This document shows, in pieces, positions 19,733 through 28,382 of a stretch of 64,000 nucleotides of DNA (the first letter of the stretch is position 1; each line of letters starts with the position of its first letter). A program made the translations under genes and the position numbers. Source of the DNA: Robbsia betulipollinis (GTDB lineage Bacteria; Pseudomonadota; Gammaproteobacteria; Burkholderiales; Burkholderiaceae). Location: positions 99,895 through 163,894 of the forward strand of contig NZ_JAPMXC010000005.1 of NCBI RefSeq assembly GCF_026624755.1. The letters are read 5' to 3'. The notes beneath the pieces are model-generated. The model saw only the letters and a program-made list of their open reading frames with translations. It searched no databases and was not told the origin of the DNA.

Positions 19733-20476
19733 CTAGCCCATATACATCCCACCGTTCACATGAAGCGTCGTGCCGGTGATATAAGCCGCCTGGGGCGATG
19801 CCAGGAAAGCCACCGCATGCGCGATGTCCTCCCCGCTCCCCAGGCGTCCCAATGGAATTTGCGTCTTCAGCGCGGCGTGCTGCGCCTCGCCGAGTTCGCG
19901 TGTCATGTCCGTGTCGATGAAGCCAGGAGCAACGCAGTTGACCGTAATGCCGCGGCTGCCGACTTCACGCGCCAGCGCGCGCGTCAGCCCGGCGACGCCG
20001 GCCTTCGCGGCCGCGTAGTTCGCCTGTCCCGGGTTGCCGGTCGAGCCGACGATCGAGGTGATGCTGATGATGCGGCCGCTGCGCGCCTTCATCATCGGCC
20101 GGATCACCGCGCGCGACAGACGGAACACCGACTTGAGATTGGTGTCGATGACGGCGTCCCAGTCGTCGTCCTTCAAGCGCAGCGCGAGCTGGTCGCGCGT
20201 GATGCCGGCGTTGTTGACCAGGATGTCGATCCGTCCGGACGCCTTGACGATCTCGTCGATCAGCGCATCGGCGGCCGGCGCGTCGTTGACGTCGAGCACC
20301 GCGCCGCGGCCCTTCAGGCCTTCCTCGGAGAGCGCCGCGGTGAAACCGTCGGCACCCGTCTGCGAGGTGGCCGTGCCGATCACCTCGACGCCGGCGCGCG
20401 CGAGCCCGAGGGCGACCGCGCGCCCGATGCCGCGCGACGCGCCCGTGACCAGTGCAACCTGCTTGTCGAAAATCAT
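19733..20476 (-). CDS. fabG: 3-oxoacyl-[ACP] reductase FabG
   Basis: FabG reduces 3-oxoacyl-ACP with NADPH. The 247-residue short-chain dehydrogenase has the cofactor loop TGASRGIGRA, NNAGITRD, the catalytic Ser region SIVGSTGNPGQ and Tyr-x-x-x-Lys (YAAAKAG), and ends with YITGTTLHVNGGMYMG. The start is ATG 20476 (MIFDKQVALV), giving the family length. It is separated from fabD by 147 bp that contain a tandem array of six 15-bp units. Confidence 0.97.
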   Translation of the reverse strand: MIFDKQVALVTGASRGIGRAVALGLARAGVEVIGTATSQTGADGFTAALSEEGLKGRGAVLDVNDAPAADALIDEIVKASGRIDILVNNAGITRDQLALRLKDDDWDAVIDTNLKSVFRLSRAVIRPMMKARSGRIISITSIVGSTGNPGQANYAAAKAGVAGLTRALAREVGSRGITVNCVAPGFIDTDMTRELGEAQHAALKTQIPLGRLGSGEDIAHAVAFLASPQAAYITGTTLHVNGGMYMG

Positions 20477-20526
20477 GTGCGTCGAATACCGAATGAATGA
20501 AGCAATCAAGATGATGGATTCAGGAG

Positions 20527-20621
20527 CGTCCCTGTACCGGGTGTCCCTGTACCGGGTGTCCCTGTACCGGGTGTCCCTGTACCGGGCGTCCCTATACCGG
20601 GCGTCCCTATACCGGGCGTCC
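20527..20621. repeat. 15-bp tandem array with dyad units between fabD and fabG
   Basis: Six full copies of GTCCCTGTACCGGGT and variants start at 20527, 20542, 20557, 20572, 20587 and 20602; the first three are identical and the later ones change TGTAC to TATAC and the last T to C. A partial seventh reaches the fabD stop at 20624. The overlapping 19-mer GTAC-C-GGG-TGT-CCC-T-GTAC is a near-perfect palindrome (7 of 8 pairs), so the transcript can form a row of hairpins. Confidence 0.9.
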
Positions 20622-20623
20622 GG

Positions 20624-21562
20624 CTAGGCGACGCCGCGAACCAGCGCGAGCGCATCCTCGAGCGAGGCGGGATCGGTGATCGCGCCGCCGGCCCGAGGGC
20701 CGTCGATGCGCTTGACCAGGCCGGCCAGCACCTTGCCCGGACCGCACTCGATCACCTTCTCCGCACCGTGCCGGCCGATCGCCTGCACGCATTCGACCCA
20801 GCGTACCGGTCCCGCCGCCTGACGCACCAGCGCGTCGCGAATCGCCGCGGGGTCGCTGGTTACCGCCACATCGATATTATTCACGACCGGGATCGATGGC
20901 GTGCGAATTTCGACATCGGCCAAACGTTCGGCGAGACGGTCCGACGCCGGCTTGAGCAGGGACGAATGGAACGGCGCCGAGACCGGTAGCGGCAGCGCGC
21001 GCTTCGCGCCCTTCGCCTTCGCCAGTTCGCAGGCCTTTTCGACTGCCGCCTTGTCGCCGGCGATCACCACCTGTGCCGGGGCGTTGAAATTGACCGCTTC
21101 GACGACGCCTGCGCTGCTCGCCTCGGTGCACACCGCCCGCACCGCGTCGTCATCGAGGCCGAGAATCGCCGCCATGCCGCCGATGCCGACCGGCACCGCC
21201 GACTGCATCGCCTCGGCGCGAAAGCGCACCAGCGGCACGGCGTCGGCGAAGGACAGCGCTCCCGCCGCAACCAGCGCCGTGTATTCGCCGAGACTATGAC
21301 CGGCGACGATGCTGGGCGCGGGACCGCCCGCGGCTTGCCAGACGCGATGGATCGCGTAGGCGGCCGTGAGCATCACCGGCTGTGTATTGGTCGTCAGATT
21401 CAGATCTTCGAGCGGACCGCCGGCGATCAGCGCCGCGAGGTCCTGGCCCAGGGCATCGGAGGCTTCCTGCACCGTCTCGCGGACCACTGGATGGTCGGCG
21501 AACGCGTCGAGCATGCCGACCGACTGCGAACCCTGACCCGGAAAAACGAATGCGAAATTCAT
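20624..21562 (-). CDS. fabD: Malonyl-CoA:ACP transacylase FabD
   Basis: FabD loads malonyl groups onto ACP. The 312-residue enzyme opens MNFAFVFPGQGSQSVGM, has the nucleophile elbow GHSLGEYTAL with Ser90, the QSAVPVGIGGMAAILGL segment and the catalytic His in SAPFHSSLL. Length and order of motifs are standard. It follows fabH by 101 bp and precedes fabG. Confidence 0.97.
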   Translation of the reverse strand: MNFAFVFPGQGSQSVGMLDAFADHPVVRETVQEASDALGQDLAALIAGGPLEDLNLTTNTQPVMLTAAYAIHRVWQAAGGPAPSIVAGHSLGEYTALVAAGALSFADAVPLVRFRAEAMQSAVPVGIGGMAAILGLDDDAVRAVCTEASSAGVVEAVNFNAPAQVVIAGDKAAVEKACELAKAKGAKRALPLPVSAPFHSSLLKPASDRLAERLADVEIRTPSIPVVNNIDVAVTSDPAAIRDALVRQAAGPVRWVECVQAIGRHGAEKVIECGPGKVLAGLVKRIDGPRAGGAITDPASLEDALALVRGVA

Positions 21563-21663
21563 AAGCTAGCGCGCAAAGAGTTGAAGGTGACACACCGCCA
21601 CGCCGGTCCCGCATTGCGCCGAAAGCGCACGGACGCCCGGCCGGACCGGGGAGCGGATCCTTT

Positions 21664-22653
21664 TTACATGCGCAGCAGCGACGCACCCCAGGTGAAACCG
21701 CCGCCCACGCCCTCGACCAGCACCAGTTGACCCGGCTGGACACGACCATCGCGCACGGCGACGTCGAGCGCCAGCGGCACCGACGCCGCCGAGGTATTGC
21801 CATGCTCGTCCACGGTCACGACCATCTTTTCGGCCGGCAAACCGAGCTTGCGACAGGTGCTCTGCATGATGCGGATGTTCGCCTGATGCGGAATCAGCCA
21901 GTCGACGCTCTCGGCGCTCAGGCCAGCCTTCTCGAGCACCTCGAGGGCCACCTTGCCCAGCACGTTCACCGCCAGCTTGAAGACCGCCTGGCCGTCCATC
22001 CGCAGGAAGGCGTTGCCCGCGACCACGCCGGCATTGACGTTGCCCGGCACGCACAGGATGTCGGCGTGACTCCCGTCGGCGTGCAGCGCGCTCGCGAGGA
22101 TGCCCGGCTCATCCGAGCCCGACAGCACCACGGCGCCGGCGCCATCGCCGAACAACACGCAGGTGGTGCGGTCGTTGAAATCGAGAATGCGCGAGAAGGC
22201 CTCGGCGCCGATCACCAGCGCGTTGCGGTGCAGGCCGCTGCGGATGAAGCTGTCGGCCGTCGCCAGCGCGTAGATGAAACCGGAACAGACGGCCTGCACG
22301 TCCAGCGCCGCGCCACCGTTCGTGATGCCGAGCTTGTTCTGCACGATGCAGGCCGTGCTCGGAAAGACGAAATCGGGCGTCGACGTGGCCACGATGATCA
22401 GGTCGATCGATTGCGGGTCGATGCCCGCGGCCTCGATCGCGCGACGCGCGGCGTGCACTGCGAGATCGCTGGTGCGTTCTTCGGGGGCCGCGAAATGCCG
22501 GGCGCGGATACCCGTGCGCGCGGCGATCCATTCGTCGCTGGTTTCCACGTCGCGCGCCGCGAGCTGATCGGCGAGCGCCTGGTTGGTCAGGCGGTTGGCC
22601 GGCAGATAGCTGCCGGTACCGGTAATCCGGGAATAAGGGGAATTTGCCATCAT
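21664..22653 (-). CDS. fabH: 3-oxoacyl-[ACP] synthase III (FabH)
   Basis: FabH starts fatty acid synthesis by condensing acetyl-CoA with malonyl-ACP. The 329-residue protein has the Cys-His-Asn triad in [19 protein letters not shown] and [10 protein letters not shown]. The start ATGATG at 22653 overlaps the plsX stop (ATGA). A much longer open frame runs upstream to 23454, but that part is antisense-like noise over plsX in another frame. Confidence 0.97.
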   Translation of the reverse strand: MMANSPYSRITGTGSYLPANRLTNQALADQLAARDVETSDEWIAARTGIRARHFAAPEERTSDLAVHAARRAIEAAGIDPQSIDLIIVATSTPDFVFPSTACIVQNKLGITNGGAALDVQAVCSGFIYALATADSFIRSGLHRNALVIGAEAFSRILDFNDRTTCVLFGDGAGAVVLSGSDEPGILASALHADGSHADILCVPGNVNAGVVAGNAFLRMDGQAVFKLAVNVLGKVALEVLEKAGLSAESVDWLIPHQANIRIMQSTCRKLGLPAEKMVVTVDEHGNTSAASVPLALDVAVRDGRVQPGQLVLVEGVGGGFTWGASLLRM

Positions 22654-23753
22654 GCCTTCGCAGAAAGCGTCGCCAACGCGACGGCGGGCGCGGCCTTGAC
22701 GACCGGTGGAATGGCCAGGGCAGCGTCGGCCAGGGCGGTGCCAAGCGGATCGGTGTTCTCCTGCAGCGCGCTCGTCAGCCGCTCCTGGACGCCGTTCCTG
22801 ACCGCGTCGTACCCACGTTTGATCGCCCAGCCGAACGCATAGGCGTCCGCAGAGCCGTGACTCTTGATGACGAGCCCGCGCAGGCCCAGCAAGGCCGCGC
22901 CGCTGTAGCGGCGATGGTCGACGCGCTTGCGCAACCGCGACAGCACCGGCCAGGCGACCAGCGCCGCGGCTTTCGTGAGCAACGACCGGCCGAACTCTTC
23001 CTTGATCATCTGGGACAGCATCTGCGCAAGGCCTTCGGACGTCTTCAACGCGACGTTGCCCACGAAACCATCGCAGACGACGACATCGGTCGTGCCCTTG
23101 TAGATGTCGTTGCCCTCGACGTTGCCATAGAAGTTGAGCGTGCTGGCGCGCAGCAGTTCGCCCGCGCGCTTGATCACTTCGTTGCCCTTGATCACTTCCT
23201 CGCCGATGTTCAGTAGCCCGATGGTCGGACGCTCCTTGCCTTCGACGGCCGCCACCAGCGCGTGTCCCATCTCGGCGAACTGCAGCAGATGCTGCGGCTC
23301 GCAATCGACGTTGGCGCCGAGATCCAGCACCGTCGTGAAACCCTTGACGTTCGGCATCACGGTGGCCAGCGCGGGGCGTTCGATGCCCGGCAGGGTCTTC
23401 AGCACATAGCGCGACACGGCCATCAGGGCGCCGGTGTTGCCGGCGGAGACGCACGCCTGCGCCTGCCCTTCCTTGACGAGGTTGAGGGCCACGCGCATCG
23501 ACGAATCTTTTTTGCGGCGCAGCGCGACCTCGACGGAATCTTCCATCGAGACGATTTCGGAGGCCGCGACGACGCGCAGGCGCGGCTCGTCGCCTGCCTT
23601 GTGTTTCGCGAGTTGCGCGCGAATGGGGGCCTCGAGCCCTACCAGGACGAGTTCGACGTCGGCGTGGTGACGGAGGAAATCCAGGGCCGCGGGCACCGTC
23701 ACGGAAGGACCGTGATCGCCACCCATGCAGTCAATAGTGATTTTTACGGTCAT
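22650..23753 (-). CDS. plsX: Phosphate acyltransferase PlsX
   Basis: PlsX makes acyl-phosphate from acyl-ACP, feeding PlsY for phospholipid synthesis. The 367-residue protein opens [20 protein letters not shown] and has [16 protein letters not shown], the [20 protein letters not shown] stretch, and the C-terminal [20 protein letters not shown], all family signatures. It is 173 bp downstream of rpmF and overlaps fabH by 4 bp, the standard rpmF-plsX-fabH order. Confidence 0.97.
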   Translation of the reverse strand: MTVKITIDCMGGDHGPSVTVPAALDFLRHHADVELVLVGLEAPIRAQLAKHKAGDEPRLRVVAASEIVSMEDSVEVALRRKKDSSMRVALNLVKEGQAQACVSAGNTGALMAVSRYVLKTLPGIERPALATVMPNVKGFTTVLDLGANVDCEPQHLLQFAEMGHALVAAVEGKERPTIGLLNIGEEVIKGNEVIKRAGELLRASTLNFYGNVEGNDIYKGTTDVVVCDGFVGNVALKTSEGLAQMLSQMIKEEFGRSLLTKAAALVAWPVLSRLRKRVDHRRYSGAALLGLRGLVIKSHGSADAYAFGWAIKRGYDAVRNGVQERLTSALQENTDPLGTALADAALAIPPVVKAAPAVALATLSAKA

Positions 23754-23926
23754 GCGTGCGCCGTGCTGGGGAGTTCAGGCACCGATGAGGGACAGGGAAA
23801 TGGCGCCTATCTGACGATTCGCATCCATTTCGAGATCCATCCGTACGGGACACGGGTTGCCGACGCGCGATGCGGGGCGCACCCCTGTCAGCACCGTCGA
23901 CGAATTGCCGCGCACCACGGATCCGC

Positions 23927-24106
23927 TTAGTCGTTCTTGGTCTTGACGACCTTTTTGCCACGGTAGAAGCCGTTCGGGCTGATGTGGTGGCGGCGGTGCG
24001 TCTCGCCCGAGGTTCCTTCGGTCGCCAGCGTCGGGCCGTCGATAAAGTCGTGCGAACGGTGCATACCGCGCTTGGAGGGCGACTTCTTGTTTTGCTGAAC
24101 TGCCAT
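23927..24106 (-). CDS. rpmF: 50S ribosomal protein L32
   Basis: A short basic protein of 59 residues, opening [20 protein letters not shown] and ending [11 protein letters not shown], which is ribosomal protein L32. It is a non-cysteine form: the four zinc cysteines found in some L32 proteins are absent. A clear AGGAG lies just before the ATG at 24106. It sits 102 bp after yceD and before plsX, the conserved arrangement that couples ribosome and lipid gene expression. Confidence 0.97.
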   Translation of the reverse strand: MAVQQNKKSPSKRGMHRSHDFIDGPTLATEGTSGETHRRHHISPNGFYRGKKVVKTKND

Positions 24107-24208
24107 GAAATGCTCCTAAATAGGGTGCGAATTCTATCACAACTCGTCGCGATGCGACGCGTGTCCTGAGATCCGTGCGCGCCGTTGCAATACGGGCACA
24201 GACCGATG

Positions 24209-25048
24209 CTACTGTTTCTTGTCGTCGTCGGACGGCAACTTGCCGCGCAGGCTCGCGAGCGCCGCGAACGGATTCGGCCGGCCACCGTCGGCGCGGGCCC
24301 GGCCATTCGGTAGCGTGCCATCGGGCGTCGCGGCGGCATCGGGCATATCGGCAAGGGGTGTATCGGCGTCAAGCATGCCGACGGGATCCAGCGCCACCGC
24401 TTCCTCGGCGGCAAGCCGCGCGTCGATATCGGCAACGCTCTCGACGCCCAGGCTGCCATCGGCACCGCTGACGACGCTTTCGTGCACGGCCGGGCAGACG
24501 TCGTGCTTGGGCACCATCGGCAGGGACAGGACGACCTCCTCGTCGATCAGATCGATCAGATCGAAGCTCGCCGAGCCGACGATGACCTCGATCTCGCTGT
24601 CGTCCAGCGCGATGGCATCGGCTTCGGCATCGCTGTCCATCACGCGATATACGGTGTCGATCTCGATCGGAAAGGCCAGTGCCTGCATGCAGCGCTGGCA
24701 TTCGAGCCAGCTCCGCCCCCGCGCCTCGAGGGTCAGGTACGGCTGGCTGACGGTATGGCTGCTGGTCGTCAGCGCGCCGTTGCCGGCCGCCTCGCGGCGA
24801 ACCTCGCGCCGCGTCTCGCCCCGCACGAACCAGGTGAGCAACGCATCGCGCGCGTTCGCCGGCGCGTCGGCGGGCAGTTCGTCGACCATGCGCGCCAGAT
24901 CGCCCAGCTGCGCGGTGCCGCGCATCTCGCGCCGTGCCCGGATGAACGCCGTCAGATCGAACGCGCGCAGATCGTCGCGCCCCTGCCGGGCCTCGGGTAC
25001 GGCGCCGCTTGCAGCCGCGCCGTGCTGATCGGCGGTATCCTTGCTCAT
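24209..25048 (-). CDS. yceD: YceD family protein (DUF177), 23S rRNA accumulation
   Basis: YceD/DUF177 proteins are needed for normal 23S rRNA levels and nearly always precede rpmF. In this 279-residue protein the conserved features are LECQRCMQALAFPIEID near the middle (a Cys-x-x-Cys pair), an acidic segment EVIVGSASFDLIDLIDEEVVLSLPM, VCPAVHES, and the C-terminal motif RPNPFAALASLRG. An acidic, low-complexity insertion (about 195-250) makes it longer than the usual 160-210 residues. It is the first gene after the promoter at 25117-25145. Confidence 0.9.
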   Translation of the reverse strand: MSKDTADQHGAAASGAVPEARQGRDDLRAFDLTAFIRARREMRGTAQLGDLARMVDELPADAPANARDALLTWFVRGETRREVRREAAGNGALTTSSHTVSQPYLTLEARGRSWLECQRCMQALAFPIEIDTVYRVMDSDAEADAIALDDSEIEVIVGSASFDLIDLIDEEVVLSLPMVPKHDVCPAVHESVVSGADGSLGVESVADIDARLAAEEAVALDPVGMLDADTPLADMPDAAATPDGTLPNGRARADGGRPNPFAALASLRGKLPSDDDKKQ

Positions 25049-25116
25049 CGATAGATCCTCGTCGAATCGTCCGTCGCCGGCCGCGCGGCCCGCTGCGGAA
25101 TCGCGAAAAACGGCAA

Positions 25117-25145
25117 ATTTTACGCGGTTTTTCTTTGCAGGTCAA
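25117..25145 (-). promoter_or_regulatory. Sigma-70-type promoter for yceD-rpmF-plsX-fab genes
   Basis: On the minus strand TTGACC (25145-25140) and TAAAAT (25122-25117) are separated by exactly 17 bp. Transcription would begin near 25110, about 60 nt before the yceD ATG. Each hexamer differs from consensus at one base. This is the only strong promoter I noticed at the head of the 20-kb minus-strand string. Confidence 0.8.
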
Positions 25146-25271
25146 ATACTTAACGCTTTGCAGCATGCCCCCGTGCACCGTTCGCCAACCGTCGTCGGGC
25201 CGCCCTTCGAGTACGCACGTCTCCCATCCATTCGCCTGCCCACCCGTTCCGTCCACGCCCTGCCGCCGCCC

Positions 25272-25889
25272 ATGTCTCCTGACCAACCTGTCGCGCTGTC
25301 GCGCCGTCCGCTGATCCTGGCGTCGAGTTCCCCCTATCGCCGCGAATTGCTCGAACGCCTGCGCTACCCCTTCACCGTGGCGGTCCCGGCCGTCGACGAA
25401 ACGCCGCATGCGGGCGAGACGCCCTCGGCCACGGCGCTGCGCCTCGCCCGCGAGAAGGCACTGGCCATCGCCACGCGCCAGCCGCAAGCCGTCGTGATCG
25501 GCTCGGACCAGGTGGCGGTATGCGACGGTCAGCAACTGGGCAAGCCCGGGCATCATGCGGCGGCATTCGCGCAGTTGCAGGCGATGCGCGGCCGTCGGGT
25601 CGATTTCCATACCGCCGTCTGCGTGGTGGACGGTCCCGGCGGAGCGGTCGATCAGGCCGATATCGTCACTCAGGTGCGATTCCGGGATTTGCCCGATGCG
25701 GCGCTCGAGGCCTACCTGCGCGCGGAAACGCCTTATGATGTCGCCGGCAGCGCGAAATCGGAAGGTCTCGGCATCGCGCTGCTCGAAGCCGTCGCCAGCG
25801 ACGATCCGACCGCGCTGGTCGGTCTGCCGCTGGTGACCGTCACACGCCTGCTGATGAAAGCGGGCCTCGATCTCTTTGGTTCCCGATGA
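25272..25889 (+). CDS. Maf/YceF nucleotide pyrophosphatase
   Basis: Maf-type enzymes hydrolyse non-canonical or modified nucleoside triphosphates to monophosphates. The 205-residue protein has LILASSSPYRRELLERL near the N-terminus, VIGSDQVAVCDG, and AGSAKSEGLGIAL. These fit the YceF subgroup, whose E. coli member acts on 7-methyl-GTP. The ATG 25272 (MSPDQPVALS) gives the family length; the open frame extends upstream through the divergent promoter region and is not used. The stop overlaps the next start as ATGA. Confidence 0.9.
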   Translation: MSPDQPVALSRRPLILASSSPYRRELLERLRYPFTVAVPAVDETPHAGETPSATALRLAREKALAIATRQPQAVVIGSDQVAVCDGQQLGKPGHHAAAFAQLQAMRGRRVDFHTAVCVVDGPGGAVDQADIVTQVRFRDLPDAALEAYLRAETPYDVAGSAKSEGLGIALLEAVASDDPTALVGLPLVTVTRLLMKAGLDLFGSR

Positions 25890-26611
25890 GCGGTATTCTC
25901 TATCTGATTCCGAACACCCTGGGCGACGGCGACGATGCCGCGTTGCGCGCCGTGCTGCCCGAACCGGTACGCGCCACCGCCGCGCGCCTCGATTATTTCG
26001 TGGGCGAGAACGCGAAGGCGACGCGTGCCTTTCTCAAGCGCGTCGGCCCCGAGCGGCCCATCCAGCAGATCCGGATCGGCGAGCTGAATGTACAGACGCC
26101 CGCGAGCGCGATCGATGCCCTGCTCGCGCCGATCCTCGCCGGCAGCGACGGCGGCCTCGTCTCGGACGCGGGGTGCCCGGCGGTCGCCGATCCGGGAGCG
26201 CTGCTCGTGCGCCGCGCGCACGCGAACGGTGTACGGGTCGTGCCGCTGGTCGGCCCCAGTTCGATCCTGCTTGCATTGATGGCCTCGGGACTGGACGGCC
26301 AGCGTTTCGCTTTCCACGGCTACCTGCCGACCGACGCCGCGCAGCGCGGACAGCGGTTACGCGAGCTCGAGCGGCAATCCCGCGAGCAGCGGCAAACGCA
26401 ACTGTTCATCGAGACGCCCTACCGCAACGCAGCGATGTTCGACGCGCTGCTCGCTCACTGCGCCCCGCAGACGGCGATCTGCTTCGCCGCGGACCTGACA
26501 TTGCCTGGCGAGGAAGTGGCCACCCGCACCGTGGCCGAATGGAAAACGTGTCCGGAGACGCAACGCCCGGCGATGGGCAAGCGGCCAGCCATCTTCCTGC
26601 TGCTCGCCTGA
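25886..26611 (+). CDS. RsmI-like tetrapyrrole-methylase-fold SAM methyltransferase
   Basis: This 241-residue protein belongs to the family that includes RsmI, the 16S rRNA C1402 ribose methylase. Seen are YLIPNTLGDGDD at the N-terminus (RsmI has PTPIGNLxD here), GLVSDAGCPAVADPGALLVRRA, the SAM-site PLVGPSSILLALMASGL, AFHGYLP and FIETPYRN. It is shorter and differs at the N-terminus from true RsmI, so it is probably the paralogue of unknown target found in many betaproteobacteria. It overlaps maf by 4 bp and is convergent with the S49 peptidase gene. Confidence 0.85.
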   Translation: MSGILYLIPNTLGDGDDAALRAVLPEPVRATAARLDYFVGENAKATRAFLKRVGPERPIQQIRIGELNVQTPASAIDALLAPILAGSDGGLVSDAGCPAVADPGALLVRRAHANGVRVVPLVGPSSILLALMASGLDGQRFAFHGYLPTDAAQRGQRLRELERQSREQRQTQLFIETPYRNAAMFDALLAHCAPQTAICFAADLTLPGEEVATRTVAEWKTCPETQRPAMGKRPAIFLLLA

Positions 26612-26629
26612 GGCCCTCGACGCAGCGCG

Positions 26630-27637
26630 TCAACGCAATCGCGTCGCCGCGCCGTCGAGCACGGCGCCGAACGCGCTGGCACCCATCGCGGTGCCGAAGC
26701 GGCGTGCGACACGGTCGCTCAGGCTCTCCTTGATGCTGAAATCCACGACATCCTTCTGCTTGACGACGTCGCGGGCCACCGAATCGGCATCGCCGAAACC
26801 GTCGGCGAGTCCCATGCGCACGCTTTGCTCGCCGGTCCAGAACAAGCCCGAAAACATATCGGGTGTCTCGTGCAGGCGCGCGCCCCGCCCGTCCTTCACC
26901 GCCTTGATGAATTGCTGGTGGATCTGATCGAGCATCTGCTGGATATGCTGCTTCTGCACCGGGTTTTCCGGTGAAAACGGGTCGCCGATGGCCTTGTTCT
27001 CGCCCGCGGTCTGCACGCGCCGCTCGACGCCGAGTTTGTCCATCAGCCCCGTGAAACCGAAGTTCTCCATGATGACGCCGATCGATCCGACGATGCTCGC
27101 CGGGTCGACATAGATCCGGTCCGCCGCGGCCGCGATGTAATAGGCGCCGGACGCGCCGACATCGCCGATCACCGCGTACAACGGCACCTTCGGATGCGCC
27201 TGACGCAAACGCCGGATGTTCCGGTAGACGATGCCCGCCTCGACCGGACTGCCGCCCGGGCTGTTGATCTGCAGTACGATGCCCGCGGTATTCGGGTCCG
27301 CGAACGCCGCCTCGAGCGCCGCGTCGATGTTTTCCGAACTGGCTTCCGATTTCGCCGAGATCTCGCCGCGCACCGAAATCAGCGCGGTATGACGCTCGCC
27401 GCCAGCGGACTTGTCCGCTGCCAGAAAGAAATACGCGCCAGCAACGATGGCCAGAAAAATGATCAGCCAGACCAGCCGGAAGAAAATCCGCCAGCGGCGC
27501 GCGGCACGTTGTTCGCGGATCGCCGCCAGCGCGATCGTGCGCAACACTTCCTGCTCCCAGCCGGGAGTGCCCCCCATCGTCGGGAGGGGATCGTTCGCGC
27601 GGTGCTCGGAATTCAGGGGCAAGGGGCTATCGCTCAT
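26630..27637 (-). CDS. S49 family signal peptide peptidase (SppA/SohB type)
   Basis: A membrane-anchored serine protease of 335 residues, probably acting on leftover signal peptides in the membrane. One transmembrane helix lies near 52-72, followed by a periplasmic ClpP-like fold: LISVRGEIS, GIVLQINSPGGSPVEAG, the nucleophile Ser163 in GDVGASGAYYIA, and GSIGVIMENFGFTGLMDKLGV with the candidate general base Lys215 in TAGENKAIGDPF. It is a single-domain form, half the size of E. coli SppA. Next to gph and rluC on the same strand. Confidence 0.9.
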   Translation of the reverse strand: MSDSPLPLNSEHRANDPLPTMGGTPGWEQEVLRTIALAAIREQRAARRWRIFFRLVWLIIFLAIVAGAYFFLAADKSAGGERHTALISVRGEISAKSEASSENIDAALEAAFADPNTAGIVLQINSPGGSPVEAGIVYRNIRRLRQAHPKVPLYAVIGDVGASGAYYIAAAADRIYVDPASIVGSIGVIMENFGFTGLMDKLGVERRVQTAGENKAIGDPFSPENPVQKQHIQQMLDQIHQQFIKAVKDGRGARLHETPDMFSGLFWTGEQSVRMGLADGFGDADSVARDVVKQKDVVDFSIKESLSDRVARRFGTAMGASAFGAVLDGAATRLR

Positions 27638-27655
27638 TCGGTTCTCTGACAGGAT

Positions 27656-27733
27656 TTTCAGGCACGCCGTTCAAACATGACGCTCAGGCAGGCCGCTCAG
27701 GCAGGCCGTTCAAGCAGGCCGTTCAGGCATGGG
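27656..27733. repeat. 13-bp tandem array between gph and the S49 peptidase
   Basis: Six copies of a 13-bp unit related to GTTCAGGCAGGCC start at 27656, 27669, 27682, 27695, 27708 and 27721. Copies at 27682 and 27695 are identical (GCTCAGGCAGGCC); the others differ by 1-5 bases. The last copy contains the stop codon of gph (27723-27725). The unit is not a multiple of three, and the array fills most of the gap between the two genes. Confidence 0.85.
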
Positions 27734-28382
27734 TATGCAGCCAGTCGCTCAGTTCGGCGACATTGTCCGCGCAGAAGATGGGGTTCAGCGCCCGCAGCGG
27801 CTCGGGACGGTGCGCGCCATAGGTGACGGCGATGCCGGCCACATCGGCGTTGATCGCCATTTGCAGGTCGTGCGTGGTATCGCCGATCATCACGGTGCGC
27901 GCGTTCTCCTGGCCGAGTTCGCGTACGAGTTCGTGCAGCATCGCCGGATGGGGTTTCGAGAACGTCTCGTCGGCGCAGCGTGTCGCGTCGAACAGCGAGG
28001 CGACGCCGGAGTGCGCGAGCGCGCGGTTCAGGCCGACGCGGTTCTTGCCGGTGGCGACCGCCAGGAAATACCCGGCCGAACGCAGGCTTTCGAGCATCTC
28101 GCGCACGCCCGGGAACAGCGCCAGATCCGGCTCGCCGGAGAGAAAATGGTAACGATAACGCTCGACCAGCCGCGGATAATCCGCGGGGGCAAGCGTCGGC
28201 GCCACCGTTTCCAGCGCATCGCGCAGCCCCAGCCCGATGACGTAGCGCGCCGCGTCCGCGGCGGGAACCGGCAGGCGCAGGTCGCGGCACGCGCTTTGCA
28301 GGCTCTCGGCGATATGCGCGGTCGAGTCGCTGAGCGTGCCGTCCCAGTCGAACGCAATCAGGTCAAAGCGGTTTCTGGCCAT
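27723..28382 (-). CDS. gph: HAD hydrolase, phosphoglycolate phosphatase type
   Basis: A cytosolic HAD-superfamily phosphatase of 219 residues. Motif I FDWDGTLSDS supplies Asp12 and Asp14, motif II is VATGKNR, motif III lies in FSKPHPAMLHEL (Lys), and motif IV is MIGDTTHDLQMA. The helical cap between motifs I and II is of the Gph/PGMB type. Its start overlaps the end of rluC by 20 bp, a pairing common in Burkholderia. Its exact substrate cannot be told from sequence; phosphoglycolate is the family's usual one. Confidence 0.85.
   Translation of the reverse strand: MARNRFDLIAFDWDGTLSDSTAHIAESLQSACRDLRLPVPAADAARYVIGLGLRDALETVAPTLAPADYPRLVERYRYHFLSGEPDLALFPGVREMLESLRSAGYFLAVATGKNRVGLNRALAHSGVASLFDATRCADETFSKPHPAMLHELVRELGQENARTVMIGDTTHDLQMAINADVAGIAVTYGAHRPEPLRALNPIFCADNVAELSDWLHTHA

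Noticed and set aside
21664-23454. 596-residue fusion protein ending in FabH
   Set aside because: The part upstream of 22653 lies over plsX in another frame and has no domain; the ATGA overlap with plsX marks the true fabH start.
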